Below the pieces are notes generated by a model. The model was not told the DNA's origin, did not search any database, and was given only the letters and a program-made list of their open reading frames with translations. Position numbers and translations under genes: made by a program. 52,169 nt of DNA from Desulfuromonas sp. (GTDB lineage: Bacteria; Desulfobacterota; Desulfuromonadia; Desulfuromonadales; Geopsychrobacteraceae): contig PKUC01000024.1 in the NCBI GenBank assembly GCA_002868865.1, forward strand, positions 1 to 52,169, written 5' to 3'. Positions 8,027 through 17,005 of the stretch are shown piece by piece. Position 1 is the stretch's first letter. Each line of letters opens with the position of its first letter.

Positions 8027-9835
8027 TTACCCATCCTGATAGCGATTACGGGTTTCTTCGACCTGTTCGGCGTAGTGTGCAAGCAGAGTGCGGCGTGACA
8101 GCATGAACAGGACTTTGCCGTGATCGTCCGGATCGACCACCGGAATCTCTTCGAGGTTCCGGCTGGTCAGCTTTTTCATGACCTCTGTCAGATGCTGATC
8201 CGGCGTGGCAAAGATGACCTGGTTGGTCGCCATGTCCCGGGCGATCACCAGCCCGGGCGGGATGTCTTCGTTGAGGATTCTGCGGATGTCGTTGATCGAG
8301 AAGATGCCGGTCATATGTTCATCGGCATTGATGACCGGATAGTAGGCGGTCTTGGCTGTGGCGATCTGTTGCAGAATGTCAGGCAGCGTCATCCCTTCGG
8401 GGATCAGGGTCGGTTGGCGGCCCTTATTGGCCAGGTTCGAAACTGGGATCCCTTCGAGCACATCGATGACAAAATCGCCCAGATGGGCCGGAGAATCGAA
8501 CCGTCCGGCGACCTGATTTTCGTAGATACTGTTTTTGCGCATGGCGATCATCGCCACGACACAGACCAGCATCAGGGGGGCAAGCAGCCCGTAATTGCCG
8601 GTCAACTCGCTGACCATGATCAGGGTGGCGATGGGGGCGTTCGCTACTCCGGCGAAGAAACCGGCCATGCCGACCAGCACATAGGCACGCGGGTCGTGGG
8701 TCAGCATGGGAAACAGGATGTCGGCGGTCGCGCCAAAGGCACCACCCAGCATGGCACCGATGACCAGACTGGGAGCGAAGACGCCGCCGGAACCGCCGGA
8801 TGAGATGGTGAAACCGGTGGCCAGGATTTTGGCAAATGCGATCACCAGCATAACCCACAGCGCCATGTTGCCGTAGAGGGCCATCTGGACCCAGCCGTAT
8901 CCGGAACCGAGCACCTGGGGGACGAACATCGCCAGGATTCCCAGCAGCAGTCCACCTAGAGCCGGGCGCTGCCATGCAGGGAGAGGGACCTTTTTAAACA
9001 GCTCGCGCATGCCGTAGAAGGTTTTGACATAGAGGACGCCAAACAGGGCGCAGATCAGCCCCAGCAGAAGATAAAGGATCAATTCGCTGGGGTTTTCGAA
9101 ACGGAAACGGGGTGTCGCCAGCAGCGGTGTCCAGCCGGTCACCGACCCGAACAGCGAGAAGGCAACGATGGATGAAATGATCGATGGAATCAGGCCTTCG
9201 TGCTCGAACTCTGGGTCACGGTAAAGGACCTCGACCGCAAAGAGGGCTCCCCCCAGTGGTGAACGGAAGGTTGCGCCGACCCCCCCGGCCATGCCGGCCA
9301 GCAGCAAAATCCGCCGGTCGGCAGCGCTCAGTCCCAGCTTGGTGGCGATGAAGGAACCGAAACCCGCTCCGATCTGGGCGATAGGGCCCTCGCGACCGGC
9401 TGAGCCGCCGGTGCCGATGGTGGCGATTGAGGCGATGGTTTTGATGATCGGGACCCTGCTGCGGATGACACCGCCTTTGCGGTGGAATGCATCCAGCGCG
9501 CCGTCGGTTCCGTGCCCTTCGGCCTCCGGGGCAAAGGTATAGACCAGCCAGCCGGAAATCAGTCCGCCGATCACCGGAATCAGGAACAGAAACCAGCGGA
9601 AGTTCATGCCGAGGTTGTCGACAAAAGGGGAACCACCCGCCGGAACGCCTTCTTCGGGCGGATGAAAGTGCCCCAGTTTGCCGAGCATCAGGTGGTCGAT
9701 TGTGTTGGCGGCGTAGTAAAATAAGAGGGCACCACAGCCGGCGACGACACCGACGAGGGACGACAGAATAAGGAGACGAAATCCGGAGCCGCCCAGATGG
9801 TTTTTCCAGTTTTTCAGTGCCAGGAAGGATCCCAT
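8027..9835 (-). CDS. ClC-family chloride channel/transporter with CBS pair
   Basis: About 602 aa from the start chosen here. The frame is open to 10015, but that extension would overlap the neighbouring ATPase gene and reads as non-membrane sequence; the ATG at 9835 follows a GGAG. Ten or more hydrophobic segments cover residues 20-430. GGSAGREGP near residue 148 carries the gating glutamate of ClC proteins, and GSGGVFAPSLVIGA is the second filter motif. The usual GSGIP serine motif appears as GHGTD. The C-terminus (about 465-600) has two CBS domains (MTLPDILQQI, VIARDMATNQVIF), which bind adenosine nucleotides in related proteins. Whether it is a channel or an H+/Cl- exchanger cannot be decided. 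Confidence 0.92.
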   Translation of the reverse strand: MGSFLALKNWKNHLGGSGFRLLILSSLVGVVAGCGALLFYYAANTIDHLMLGKLGHFHPPEEGVPAGGSPFVDNLGMNFRWFLFLIPVIGGLISGWLVYTFAPEAEGHGTDGALDAFHRKGGVIRSRVPIIKTIASIATIGTGGSAGREGPIAQIGAGFGSFIATKLGLSAADRRILLLAGMAGGVGATFRSPLGGALFAVEVLYRDPEFEHEGLIPSIISSIVAFSLFGSVTGWTPLLATPRFRFENPSELILYLLLGLICALFGVLYVKTFYGMRELFKKVPLPAWQRPALGGLLLGILAMFVPQVLGSGYGWVQMALYGNMALWVMLVIAFAKILATGFTISSGGSGGVFAPSLVIGAMLGGAFGATADILFPMLTHDPRAYVLVGMAGFFAGVANAPIATLIMVSELTGNYGLLAPLMLVCVVAMIAMRKNSIYENQVAGRFDSPAHLGDFVIDVLEGIPVSNLANKGRQPTLIPEGMTLPDILQQIATAKTAYYPVINADEHMTGIFSINDIRRILNEDIPPGLVIARDMATNQVIFATPDQHLTEVMKKLTSRNLEEIPVVDPDDHGKVLFMLSRRTLLAHYAEQVEETRNRYQDG

Positions 9836-9944
9836 AGACGTGGTTGCTCCAGAATCGGCTGGGTCTGCGGATTGAGAGAGGACAAAAGGGGGTTCTATCA
9901 AAGCCCGTCGTGAAAAGCAAATGATTCCAGATAAGTCGTGTCGA

Positions 9945-11624
9945 TCAGGCAGGAAGCCGCAGGCGGTGGGCTGCCGCGGCCAGTTCGTAGAGTCGTGGCA
10001 GCGCGAGATGGCCACATGCCCAAGGATAGAGAATGTCGAGACCGTTTTGCTCAGTATCGTCCAGCGCGTTCTGCAGGGCCGCGATCAGACCTTGGGGATG
10101 ATCGGGATAGGTTTTGGCGCAGTACAACAGCAGATAGCCGATCGCCTCCGTCTGTCCGCGGTCGACCAGCTGTTCGACGCAGGACAGGTCGATTTTCTGT
10201 CGACCGAAGGTCATAAGGCCGGTTTCATGGACGTCGATGCGGATCTTTTTCGGCGGCGCGCTGGCGTTGAACAGTTCTGTTTCCATCGGCTTGATGGTTG
10301 TGCTCCAGGGCCTGAGGGGATGCTCCGGTCGGGGCCGATCTCCCGCCAGGACGCGGGCCTTTGCGCTGACGTCGATTGGCTGATAGTTGTGCATCTGGAT
10401 GACGGTATCCGCGACCGATAAATAATCCCCCGATCCACCGGTGACGATGACCGATGAGACGCCTCGGTGTTCGTACAGTTCCCGGATTCTGTGCAGCAAC
10501 GGGGTGATCGGTTCCTGGTCCGAACGCACCAGCTGCTGCATTCGTTGGTCGCGGATCATGAAGTTGGTGGCCGAGGTGTCCTCGTCGATCAACAACAGAT
10601 CGCATCCGCAGGCGAGAGCTTCTACGATGTTGGCGGCCTGGGACGTGCTGCCGCTGGCGTTATCTGTAGAGAATTCCGTGGTGCTGCGCTGCTGAGGCAG
10701 GTTGCCCAGGAAAGGACTGATGTCGGCGTTGCAGATACTGCGATGATCCTCAGCGCGGATTTTAACTGCGTTCGGCGCGGTGACCACTCGTTCTCGACCG
10801 TCGCCGGGGCGGTGGTTGTAGACACCTCTCTCGAGAGCCTGGAGCAGGGTCGATTTGCCATGAAACCCGCCACCGACGATCAGGGTGACGCCGCGGGGGA
10901 TAATCATGCCACTGATGGTGCCCTGATTGGGCAATGAGACCGTCCTCTGCAGGTTTTCCGCGGCCTGAAACGGTACGCCGGTTTTCAGTGGTCGGTCATC
11001 GACGCCACTGAAACGCGGGAGTGTCGCACCGTTCGCGATAAAGGCGACCGCACCGGCGTCCGGTAACCAGTGCCGCAGAAAATCCTGGTCCTCGCTTTGT
11101 TCGACCTGATTTACAACGTGGGGCAGGTTGTTTTTGAGGGTCAAAACGCCGTGGGTGATGACGGCGGGCAGTTCGGTCAGCAGCATGATAGCCGCTTCGT
11201 GGCTCAGGACGGATCGTCCGTCGGCGGGAAGCCCGATCAGCAAGCGCACCTCGATGTTCTGTTCGCCGATCAGGACTGCGTTGCGTCGCAGGATCTGCTG
11301 GCCGCTGGTGGCGATACGGAACTGTCCGCTGTTGCCCGACCCGCGCCGGCCCTTGCAATAATGAGAGATTGCCGTGGCGATCGACTTGCCGAGACAGTCT
11401 TCGAGCGCCGTTTGACGGCAGCGTGACATCCAGAGAGGAGGAGGGAGCTCGTGTTCCTGTTGGGGAATATGGACAGTTATGCGTGAGGGAAGGGCAAAGG
11501 GGTCGCCCTGAACGTGGTCGATGCTGAGCTGGAAGCGGTCAAACCGATAGCGGCCAGCCAGTTGTTTGTAGGCCTTATACCCGTGTCCGCTGATGGCTCT
11601 GAGCCGTTCTTCCAATTGTCGCAT
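9945..11624 (-). CDS. Predicted ATPase of the ABC class (PF09818-like)
   Basis: 559 aa from the ATG at 11624, which has an AGAGG ribosome-binding site; the longer frame to 11774 runs over the response-regulator end and lacks support. The N-terminus (MRQLEERLRAISGHGYKAYKQL) is typical of this family. Walker A is VGGGFHGKSTLLQA near residues 245-258 and Walker B is DLLLIDEDTSATNFMIRD near 340, with the bound-nucleotide signature region SSVIVTGGSGDYL further on. These are soluble single-gene ABC-type ATPases with no settled physiological role. The gene lies between a ClC channel and a two-component system, without an obvious functional link. Confidence 0.85.
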   Translation of the reverse strand: MRQLEERLRAISGHGYKAYKQLAGRYRFDRFQLSIDHVQGDPFALPSRITVHIPQQEHELPPPLWMSRCRQTALEDCLGKSIATAISHYCKGRRGSGNSGQFRIATSGQQILRRNAVLIGEQNIEVRLLIGLPADGRSVLSHEAAIMLLTELPAVITHGVLTLKNNLPHVVNQVEQSEDQDFLRHWLPDAGAVAFIANGATLPRFSGVDDRPLKTGVPFQAAENLQRTVSLPNQGTISGMIIPRGVTLIVGGGFHGKSTLLQALERGVYNHRPGDGRERVVTAPNAVKIRAEDHRSICNADISPFLGNLPQQRSTTEFSTDNASGSTSQAANIVEALACGCDLLLIDEDTSATNFMIRDQRMQQLVRSDQEPITPLLHRIRELYEHRGVSSVIVTGGSGDYLSVADTVIQMHNYQPIDVSAKARVLAGDRPRPEHPLRPWSTTIKPMETELFNASAPPKKIRIDVHETGLMTFGRQKIDLSCVEQLVDRGQTEAIGYLLLYCAKTYPDHPQGLIAALQNALDDTEQNGLDILYPWACGHLALPRLYELAAAAHRLRLPA

Positions 11625-11667
11625 GCTGGACCTCTGCTCACAAGTGAACGGCAGAGGGGGGCGGTTG

Positions 11668-12384
11668 TCAAGTCGCCGGCGGTGTTTTGACAAATCGGTA
11701 GCCGCGGCCGCGAACGGTGAGGAAATGTCTGGGGTGGGCCGGGTCGTCCTCAAAGTATTTACGCAGGCGGACAATAAAGTTGTCCAGTGTGCGGGTTTCG
11801 GTGTCGGGGGCCATCCCCCAGACGGTCTGCAGGAGCTGGCCGCGGGAGAGGACCTGTCCTTCCTGGGTGAAGAACAGATCGAGCATGCGTACTTCGAGTT
11901 CGGTGAGGGTTACTGTGCCATCCGACGTGGTCGCCGAGCTGTTGGTCAGCTGAACGCTGTTGGTACCGAACCGGTAGGTTCCGTTGTCTGCCGGACTGCC
12001 CTGCGCTGACCAGCTTGAGCGGCGCAGCATTGCGTTGACTCGCAGCAGAAACTCTTTGAGGCTGAACGGTTTGGCGAGATAGTCGTCCGCTCCCATCGAC
12101 AGGCCGGCGATCCGGTCCTGCTCTTCGCTGCGTGCTGTGAGCATAAGGATCGGGATCTGATCGCCCTGCTGCCGTAGACGGTGGCAGACCTCGAGCCCGT
12201 AGATCCCTGGTAGCATCAGGTCGAGGACCATCAGTGCATAGTGATCGGTCTCAAGGTGCTGCAGTGCGGTTTCTCCGTCGGTGACATGACAGACACGATA
12301 ACCCTCGGCGCTGAGGTTGAAGATCAGGCCCTCGGCGATGTGTGGCTCGTCCTCGACCAGCAGGATGGGGTAGGGGGTGGTCAT
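11668..12384 (-). CDS. OmpR/PhoB-family response regulator
   Basis: 238 aa from the ATG at 12384, which overlaps the kinase stop codon (ATGA). Receiver: LLVEDEPHIAEG, phosphoacceptor D55 in MVLDLMLPG, MLTARSEEQDR and KPFSLKEFLLRV. The winged-helix output ends with FIVRLRKYFEDDPAHPRHF and VRGRGYRF, diagnostic of the OmpR/PhoB class. The frame extends further upstream, but that part lies inside the kinase gene and is antisense-like low-quality sequence. It is translationally coupled to the kinase at 12381-13334. Confidence 0.93.
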   Translation of the reverse strand: MTTPYPILLVEDEPHIAEGLIFNLSAEGYRVCHVTDGETALQHLETDHYALMVLDLMLPGIYGLEVCHRLRQQGDQIPILMLTARSEEQDRIAGLSMGADDYLAKPFSLKEFLLRVNAMLRRSSWSAQGSPADNGTYRFGTNSVQLTNSSATTSDGTVTLTELEVRMLDLFFTQEGQVLSRGQLLQTVWGMAPDTETRTLDNFIVRLRKYFEDDPAHPRHFLTVRGRGYRFVKTPPAT

Positions 12385-13334
12385 CGTTGGCCTCTTTTGC
12401 TGTGACAGAGTGGAAAGGTCAGATGAAATGCTGTTCCGTGGCCGACCCCCTGGCTCTCCATCCAAATGTCGCCTCCGTGGCGCCGGATGATGCTGCGCAC
12501 GATAAACAGGCCGATGCCGCTGCCGCGGATAGTCTTTCCGGTCCGGCGGATACGATAAAAGATGCGGAAGATTTTTTTTCGGTAGCGGGGATCTATCCCC
12601 TGGCCCTGATCGGAAAAGACCAGCTCTGCAACGTTCCTGTTGCGCCGCAGTTGAACATGGACGCGCGGCGGTCCTTCACTGTAAAGAATCGCATTTTCCA
12701 GCAGGTTGCGCAGTACAATTTCCAGCGACTCAGTATCGAGGCGGACGATGAGATCCTTTTCGATCTCGTGGGTGAGTGTACCGTCCGCGGGGAAGTTCTT
12801 CTGCTGATCCAGGTAGCGCTGTATGAGCTCTGACAGATCGCCGTCCTGCAGGCTGAGTTTTGTGTCCTTGTGTTCCAGGCGACCCGCCGCCAGCAGGTTG
12901 GTGATCAGTCCATTGAGACGGTTGGTGTCATCTTGCATCATGCGGATGAAGTGATGCAGCTGGTCCGGTTGAGGTTTGCGGAGTTCGATGGTCTCAAGGT
13001 GGAGCTGCAGAGAGGCGAGCGGCGACTTCAGCTCATGCGACAGCTGGGCAAAGAAGTTGCTCTGGGCGCGGTTAAGGGCGGCCTGCCGGCGCCAGAACAG
13101 GAAGATCACGTAAACCCCCACCAGAATTGCTACCAGCAGGATAATTCCTTCGGCCAGGATCAGCCAGTCGGTCGGTTCGGCGAGATGCTCTGTCTGGTAG
13201 CGGGTCGCCAGCTCTTTAAGCTGCTGGTGACGGCCGAGAAACCAGTAGATCCAGGAGACCAGCAGGAGAATCCAGAGCAGCTGAATGCCGATAAATGCGA
13301 TCAGTGGGTGAAAAATGCGTCGAAGCAGGGCCAT
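12381..13334 (-). CDS. Sensor histidine kinase
   Basis: 317 aa. TM1 is about residues 11-33, then a short periplasmic stretch (about 35-55), and TM2 about 56-80. The H-box QLSHELKSPLASL has phospho-His 100; the N-box is VLRNLLENAILYS; G1 is SDQGQGIDP and G2 is RGSGIGLFIVRSI. There is no HAMP or PAS domain, and the periplasmic loop of about 20 residues is too small for a classical ligand domain. It is the upstream partner of the response regulator. Both are divergent from the flavoprotein gene at 13464 across a 129-bp AT-rich gap. Confidence 0.93.
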   Translation of the reverse strand: MALLRRIFHPLIAFIGIQLLWILLLVSWIYWFLGRHQQLKELATRYQTEHLAEPTDWLILAEGIILLVAILVGVYVIFLFWRRQAALNRAQSNFFAQLSHELKSPLASLQLHLETIELRKPQPDQLHHFIRMMQDDTNRLNGLITNLLAAGRLEHKDTKLSLQDGDLSELIQRYLDQQKNFPADGTLTHEIEKDLIVRLDTESLEIVLRNLLENAILYSEGPPRVHVQLRRNRNVAELVFSDQGQGIDPRYRKKIFRIFYRIRRTGKTIRGSGIGLFIVRSIIRRHGGDIWMESQGVGHGTAFHLTFPLCHSKRGQR

Positions 13335-13463
13335 GGATCATTTTTTACCATTGCAGGACGCGTATAAACAAGGCTGATTTTACATAACTATTACATTTGG
13401 CCGGACGTCAACCTGCTAATATCACGATCCTTGTTGCATCTGATCCCCCTGACAGGAGATGGA

Positions 13464-14522
13464 ATGATCCCAGATCTGAAGATTGGTAAACATCGTGTGC
13501 CGTACCCGCTTATTCAGGGGGGGATGGGGGTCCGTGTGTCCGGCTACCGTTTGGCGGGCCATGTCGCAAAAAGCGGTGGGGTTGGCCTGGTCGCGGCTGC
13601 TGGGCTGGCGCTGAACAGCCCCTATTATTCAGGGAAAAACTATTATGAAGCCGATGCGTTGGCCCTCAAAGAAGAGCTGCGCAAAGCTTATGAAATAGCC
13701 CCTGATGGCGTGATCGGTGTCAACTGTATGGTAGCGGTTAAAAACTACGACGATAGCGTGCGGGCCTCCTGCGAGGGCGGTGCCAAGCTGATCGTCAGTG
13801 GTGCCGGCCTGCCGCTGTCGCTCCCGGGTCTGACCGCCGATTATCCCGATGTCGCGCTGGTACCGATTGTCTCATCGCTCAAAGCGGCCCAGTTGATTGC
13901 GCGTAAATGGCACAAGGGGTTTGACCGATTGCCGGACGCGGTGGTTGTCGAAGATCCAGATACTGCCGGTGGGCATCTGGGCGAGAAGCTCGAAAATATC
14001 GGTCGCGGTGACTACGATCAGTACGCGACCGTACGCGCCGTCAAAGATTATTTCAAAACCCAGTGGTCGCTGGATATTCCGGTCATCGCTGCCGGTGGGG
14101 TGTGGGATCGTCAGGATATTCTACATGCCGTGGAGCAGGGAGCCGACGGGGTGCAGATGGCTTCGCGGTTTGTCTGTACCGAAGAGTGTGATGCCAGCGA
14201 AAAATTCAAAGAGGCCTACCTGCGGTGCAATCCGGAGGATATCGGTCTGATCATGAGTCCTGCGGGATTGCCTGGTCGCGCGCTGAAGGAAAATATCGAC
14301 CATATCCGTCAACGGGATGTTGATGCCGGTCTGCGCTGTCCGTCGGGATGCTTGAAAAAGTGTGCTTATAAAGAGAATCAGGAACGCTTCTGTATTGTCC
14401 ACGCGCTCGATCGTGCCCAGCAGGGTGACATCGATACCGGGCTGGTATTCTGTGGCACCAACGCCTGGAAGGCGGATCGGATCTGCACCGTTCAGGACAT
14501 TTTTGACGAACTGTTCGGGTAG
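13464..14522 (+). CDS. Nitronate monooxygenase/FabK-like FMN oxidoreductase
   Basis: 352 aa from the ATG at 13464, preceded by CAGGAGATGGA; an in-frame upstream ATG at 13431 lacks a ribosome-binding site. It is a TIM-barrel NAD(P)H-dependent flavin oxidoreductase: PLIQGGMGVRVSG at the N-terminus, GVNCMVAV, DPDTAGGHLGEK with the family His, and VIAAGGVWDRQDI with GADGVQMASRF for FMN phosphate binding. Unlike aerobic nitronate monooxygenases, the C-terminus has a cysteine cluster (CPSGCLKKCAYKENQERFC) that could bind Fe-S or zinc. This version is common in anaerobes as far as I know. The substrate is unknown; an enoyl reductase or flavin reductase role is as likely as nitronate oxidation. Confidence 0.85.
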   Translation: MIPDLKIGKHRVPYPLIQGGMGVRVSGYRLAGHVAKSGGVGLVAAAGLALNSPYYSGKNYYEADALALKEELRKAYEIAPDGVIGVNCMVAVKNYDDSVRASCEGGAKLIVSGAGLPLSLPGLTADYPDVALVPIVSSLKAAQLIARKWHKGFDRLPDAVVVEDPDTAGGHLGEKLENIGRGDYDQYATVRAVKDYFKTQWSLDIPVIAAGGVWDRQDILHAVEQGADGVQMASRFVCTEECDASEKFKEAYLRCNPEDIGLIMSPAGLPGRALKENIDHIRQRDVDAGLRCPSGCLKKCAYKENQERFCIVHALDRAQQGDIDTGLVFCGTNAWKADRICTVQDIFDELFG

Positions 14523-14563
14523 TTGGTTTCGTTTCTGTATGGCGATGAAAGAAATGATCTTAC

Positions 14564-14597
14564 AAAGGGCGGCGACTTCGGTGGCGGCCCTTTTTTT
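14564..14597 (+). terminator. Rho-independent terminator
   Basis: AAAGGGC at 14564-14570 pairs with GCCCTTT at 14587-14593, with a partly paired inner stem closed by a TTCG tetraloop, followed by a run of seven T's. It ends the flavoprotein transcript ahead of the heme operon. Confidence 0.8.
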
Positions 14598-14727
14598 ATG
14601 GCTCAGATTTGTCCCGGCTAACGGTGAGGGGATATCCGATCTGCGGGCTTGGTTTTTATTGCCTAAATAGTGTAACATCGGAAGCTTGTGACAGGATGTT
14701 CTGTCGAACGTTTTAGAAGGAGTTCGC

Positions 14728-15837
14728 ATGAGTTCAGAACAGGAAAAATTTATCCCCAAGTGGATCGCCTGGGAGAGCACCCAGCGTTGCAATCTGCAGT
14801 GCGTTCATTGTCGCTGCTCTTCCGACATGGAGGCGGCCAAGGGTGATTTTACCACCGAGGAAGCCTTTAAGCTCATCGATGATATCTGCGACGTGTCGCA
14901 GCCGGTGATGGTGCTTTCCGGCGGTGAACCGCTGATGCGCGACGATATTTTCGAAATCGCCGAGTATGGCACCAGCAAAGGTCTGCGCATGTGCATGGCC
15001 ACCAACGGCACTCTGATCACCGACGAGGTGTGCCAGAAGATGCTCAAGGCCGACATCAAGATGGTCTCACTGTCCCTCGACGGCTCGACGGCGGAGATCC
15101 ACGACGATTTCCGCGCCTGTCCCGGTGCCTTCGAAGGGACGCTACGTGGCGCCGAAACCCTCAAGCGTAACGGCATCAAGTTTCTGGTCAATTCCTCCTT
15201 TACCAAGCGCAACCAGCACGACATCGGTGACTGCTTTAAGCTCGCCAAAAAGATCGGTGCCACCGCCTGGTACATGTTTATGATCGTCCCCACCGGGCGC
15301 GGCGAGGAGATCATGAACGAACTGGTCAGCAAAGAGGATTACGAAGAGATTCTGGCCTGGCACTACCGGCAGGAAAAGAACGAGGATGATATCCTGATGC
15401 GCCCCACCTGTGCCCCGCACTATTACCGGATTGTGCCGCAGATGGCCAAGGCCGAAGGAGCCGACTTTAAACGCCGCAGCCTGACCTTTTCGACCGGGGG
15501 CGGCAAGGGCTGTATCGCCGCGCAGACCATCTGCCTGATCGATTGCTTCGGCAATCTCAAGCCCTGTTCGTACTTCCATTCGAGCGTCGGCAACGTCAAA
15601 CAGGTGCCGTTTAAAGACCTGTGGTTCAACTCCAAAACCTTTAACGATCTGCGTGATTTCAAAAAGTACGGCGGCAAGTGCGGCGAGTGTGAATTTATCA
15701 ACGTCTGCGGTGGTTGCCGCGCGCGCGCTGATGCCGTCTACGGCGACTATATGGCCGAAGAGCCGTTCTGTAACTACATTCCGCAGCGCACCTTAAAGCG
15801 GATGGAGAAGGAAGCGGCCGAAAACGCCCCTAAATAA
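14728..15837 (+). CDS. Radical SAM/SPASM protein of the heme cluster (NirJ/AhbD-like)
   Basis: 369 aa; AGAAGGAG ribosome-binding site. The radical SAM cluster motif is Cys 21, 25 and 28 (RCNLQCVHC), with SGGEPL for SAM binding. The C-terminal SPASM region has an auxiliary-cluster cysteine set: [19 protein letters not shown], then [13 protein letters not shown] and a last Cys in EEPFC. This layout matches NirJ/AhbD proteins, which act on porphyrin side chains (AhbD turns iron-coproporphyrin III into heme). Its position 40 bp upstream of hemE supports a tetrapyrrole role. Since hemH and hemY are also present, its step is not certain: it may be AhbD, a heme-modifying enzyme, or a peptide-modifying SPASM protein. 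Confidence 0.8.
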   Translation: MSSEQEKFIPKWIAWESTQRCNLQCVHCRCSSDMEAAKGDFTTEEAFKLIDDICDVSQPVMVLSGGEPLMRDDIFEIAEYGTSKGLRMCMATNGTLITDEVCQKMLKADIKMVSLSLDGSTAEIHDDFRACPGAFEGTLRGAETLKRNGIKFLVNSSFTKRNQHDIGDCFKLAKKIGATAWYMFMIVPTGRGEEIMNELVSKEDYEEILAWHYRQEKNEDDILMRPTCAPHYYRIVPQMAKAEGADFKRRSLTFSTGGGKGCIAAQTICLIDCFGNLKPCSYFHSSVGNVKQVPFKDLWFNSKTFNDLRDFKKYGGKCGECEFINVCGGCRARADAVYGDYMAEEPFCNYIPQRTLKRMEKEAAENAPK

Positions 15838-15877
15838 CATCGATCCGATTTAAACCCTGATAAGGAGAACTGTCAAA

Positions 15878-16915
15878 ATGTCCACAGAATACAATTTTCT
15901 TAAAGCCTGCTGGTGTCAGCCTGTCGATCGTGTTCCCGTCTGGTTGATGCGTCAGGCGGGCCGCTACCTGCAATGCTACAAGGATGTCCGCGCCAAAGGA
16001 GGCGGCACCTTTCTCGATCTGTGTAAGGATCCGGCCCGCGCCGCCGAGGTGACCATCCAGCCGATAGATATCCTCGATGCCGATGCCGCGATTCTGTTCT
16101 CCGACATCTTGACGCCGGTCGAGCCGATGGGGATGGCGCTCGATTTTGTGCCAGGCCCGGTGTTCGAAAACCCGATCCGTACCGCTGCCGATGTTGATGC
16201 GCTGGTGGTGCCCGACAATATGGCCGATGCGGTGTCTTACGTGCCTGAGATCATCAAGCGTCTGCGCGTGGCCTTCGAAGGCCGCGTGCCGCTGATCGGT
16301 TTCGGCGGTGCGCCCTTTACTCTGGCCTGCTACATGGTCGAGGGCAAGGGCAGCAAGGATTTCGCCAGCCTCAAGCAGATGATGTACGGCGACTTTCCGC
16401 TCTACGATGCACTGATGAAGAAGGTCACCGAGATGGATCGCCGCTACCTCAACATGCAGATCGAGGCGGGAGCGCAGGCAATCCAGATCTTCGACACCTG
16501 GGGCGGTCTGCTGGCGCCGCACGACTTTGAGCGCTACATTCTCCCTTATGTCAAGACTCTGATCGATGGCCTCAACCGCAAGGACATCCCGATCATCTAC
16601 TTTGTCAAGGGCGGCGGCGGCATGCTCGAACTGGTCAAGGAATCCGGAGCAGACGTGCTCGGCCTCGACTGGCATGTTAACCTCGGCAAGGCACGCGATA
16701 TCCTCGGCCCGGACATCGCCGTCCAAGGCAATCTCGACCCGACCGTACTCTACGCGCCGAAGGACTACATCGAAAAAGAGGTGCGGCGCATCCTCGATGA
16801 AAACGCCGATCGCCCCGGGTTTATCTTCAACCTTGGCCACGGTATCCTCCCCACGGTGAATCCAGAGAATGCGATTCATATGGTAGAGTGTGTGCATCGC
16901 TTGAGCCAGAAGTAA
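15878..16915 (+). CDS. hemE: Uroporphyrinogen decarboxylase HemE
   Basis: 345 aa, full length. HemE decarboxylates the four acetate side chains of uroporphyrinogen III to give coproporphyrinogen III. Typical marks are PVWLMRQAGRYL at residues 20-31, DADAAILFSDILTPVEPMG, GFGGAPFTLACYMVEG, IQIFDTWGGLL, and NLGHGILPTVNPENA at the C-terminus. A strong ribosome-binding site (AAGGAG) precedes the ATG. It lies between the radical SAM gene and hemH. Confidence 0.97.
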   Translation: MSTEYNFLKACWCQPVDRVPVWLMRQAGRYLQCYKDVRAKGGGTFLDLCKDPARAAEVTIQPIDILDADAAILFSDILTPVEPMGMALDFVPGPVFENPIRTAADVDALVVPDNMADAVSYVPEIIKRLRVAFEGRVPLIGFGGAPFTLACYMVEGKGSKDFASLKQMMYGDFPLYDALMKKVTEMDRRYLNMQIEAGAQAIQIFDTWGGLLAPHDFERYILPYVKTLIDGLNRKDIPIIYFVKGGGGMLELVKESGADVLGLDWHVNLGKARDILGPDIAVQGNLDPTVLYAPKDYIEKEVRRILDENADRPGFIFNLGHGILPTVNPENAIHMVECVHRLSQK

Positions 16916-16928
16916 CTTGTCGCTAAAT

Positions 16929-16965
16929 GTTCGGGGTCCGTTGTTTGTACTAACGGGCCCCGAAC
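16929..16965 (+). terminator. Hairpin between hemE and hemH
   Basis: A 14-bp stem with one G-T pair (16929-16942 with 16952-16965) followed by only a weak T stretch. It could be a partial terminator or an mRNA-stability hairpin inside the heme operon. Confidence 0.5.
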
Positions 16966-17005
16966 TGTTTATACCTGTCACCCATTACTCGTCACAGGTG
17001 TTCTC

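Noticed and set aside
9836-10015. N-terminal extension of the ClC channel
   Set aside because: It overlaps the end of the ABC-class ATPase gene and has no signal or ribosome-binding site; the start at 9835 is supported.
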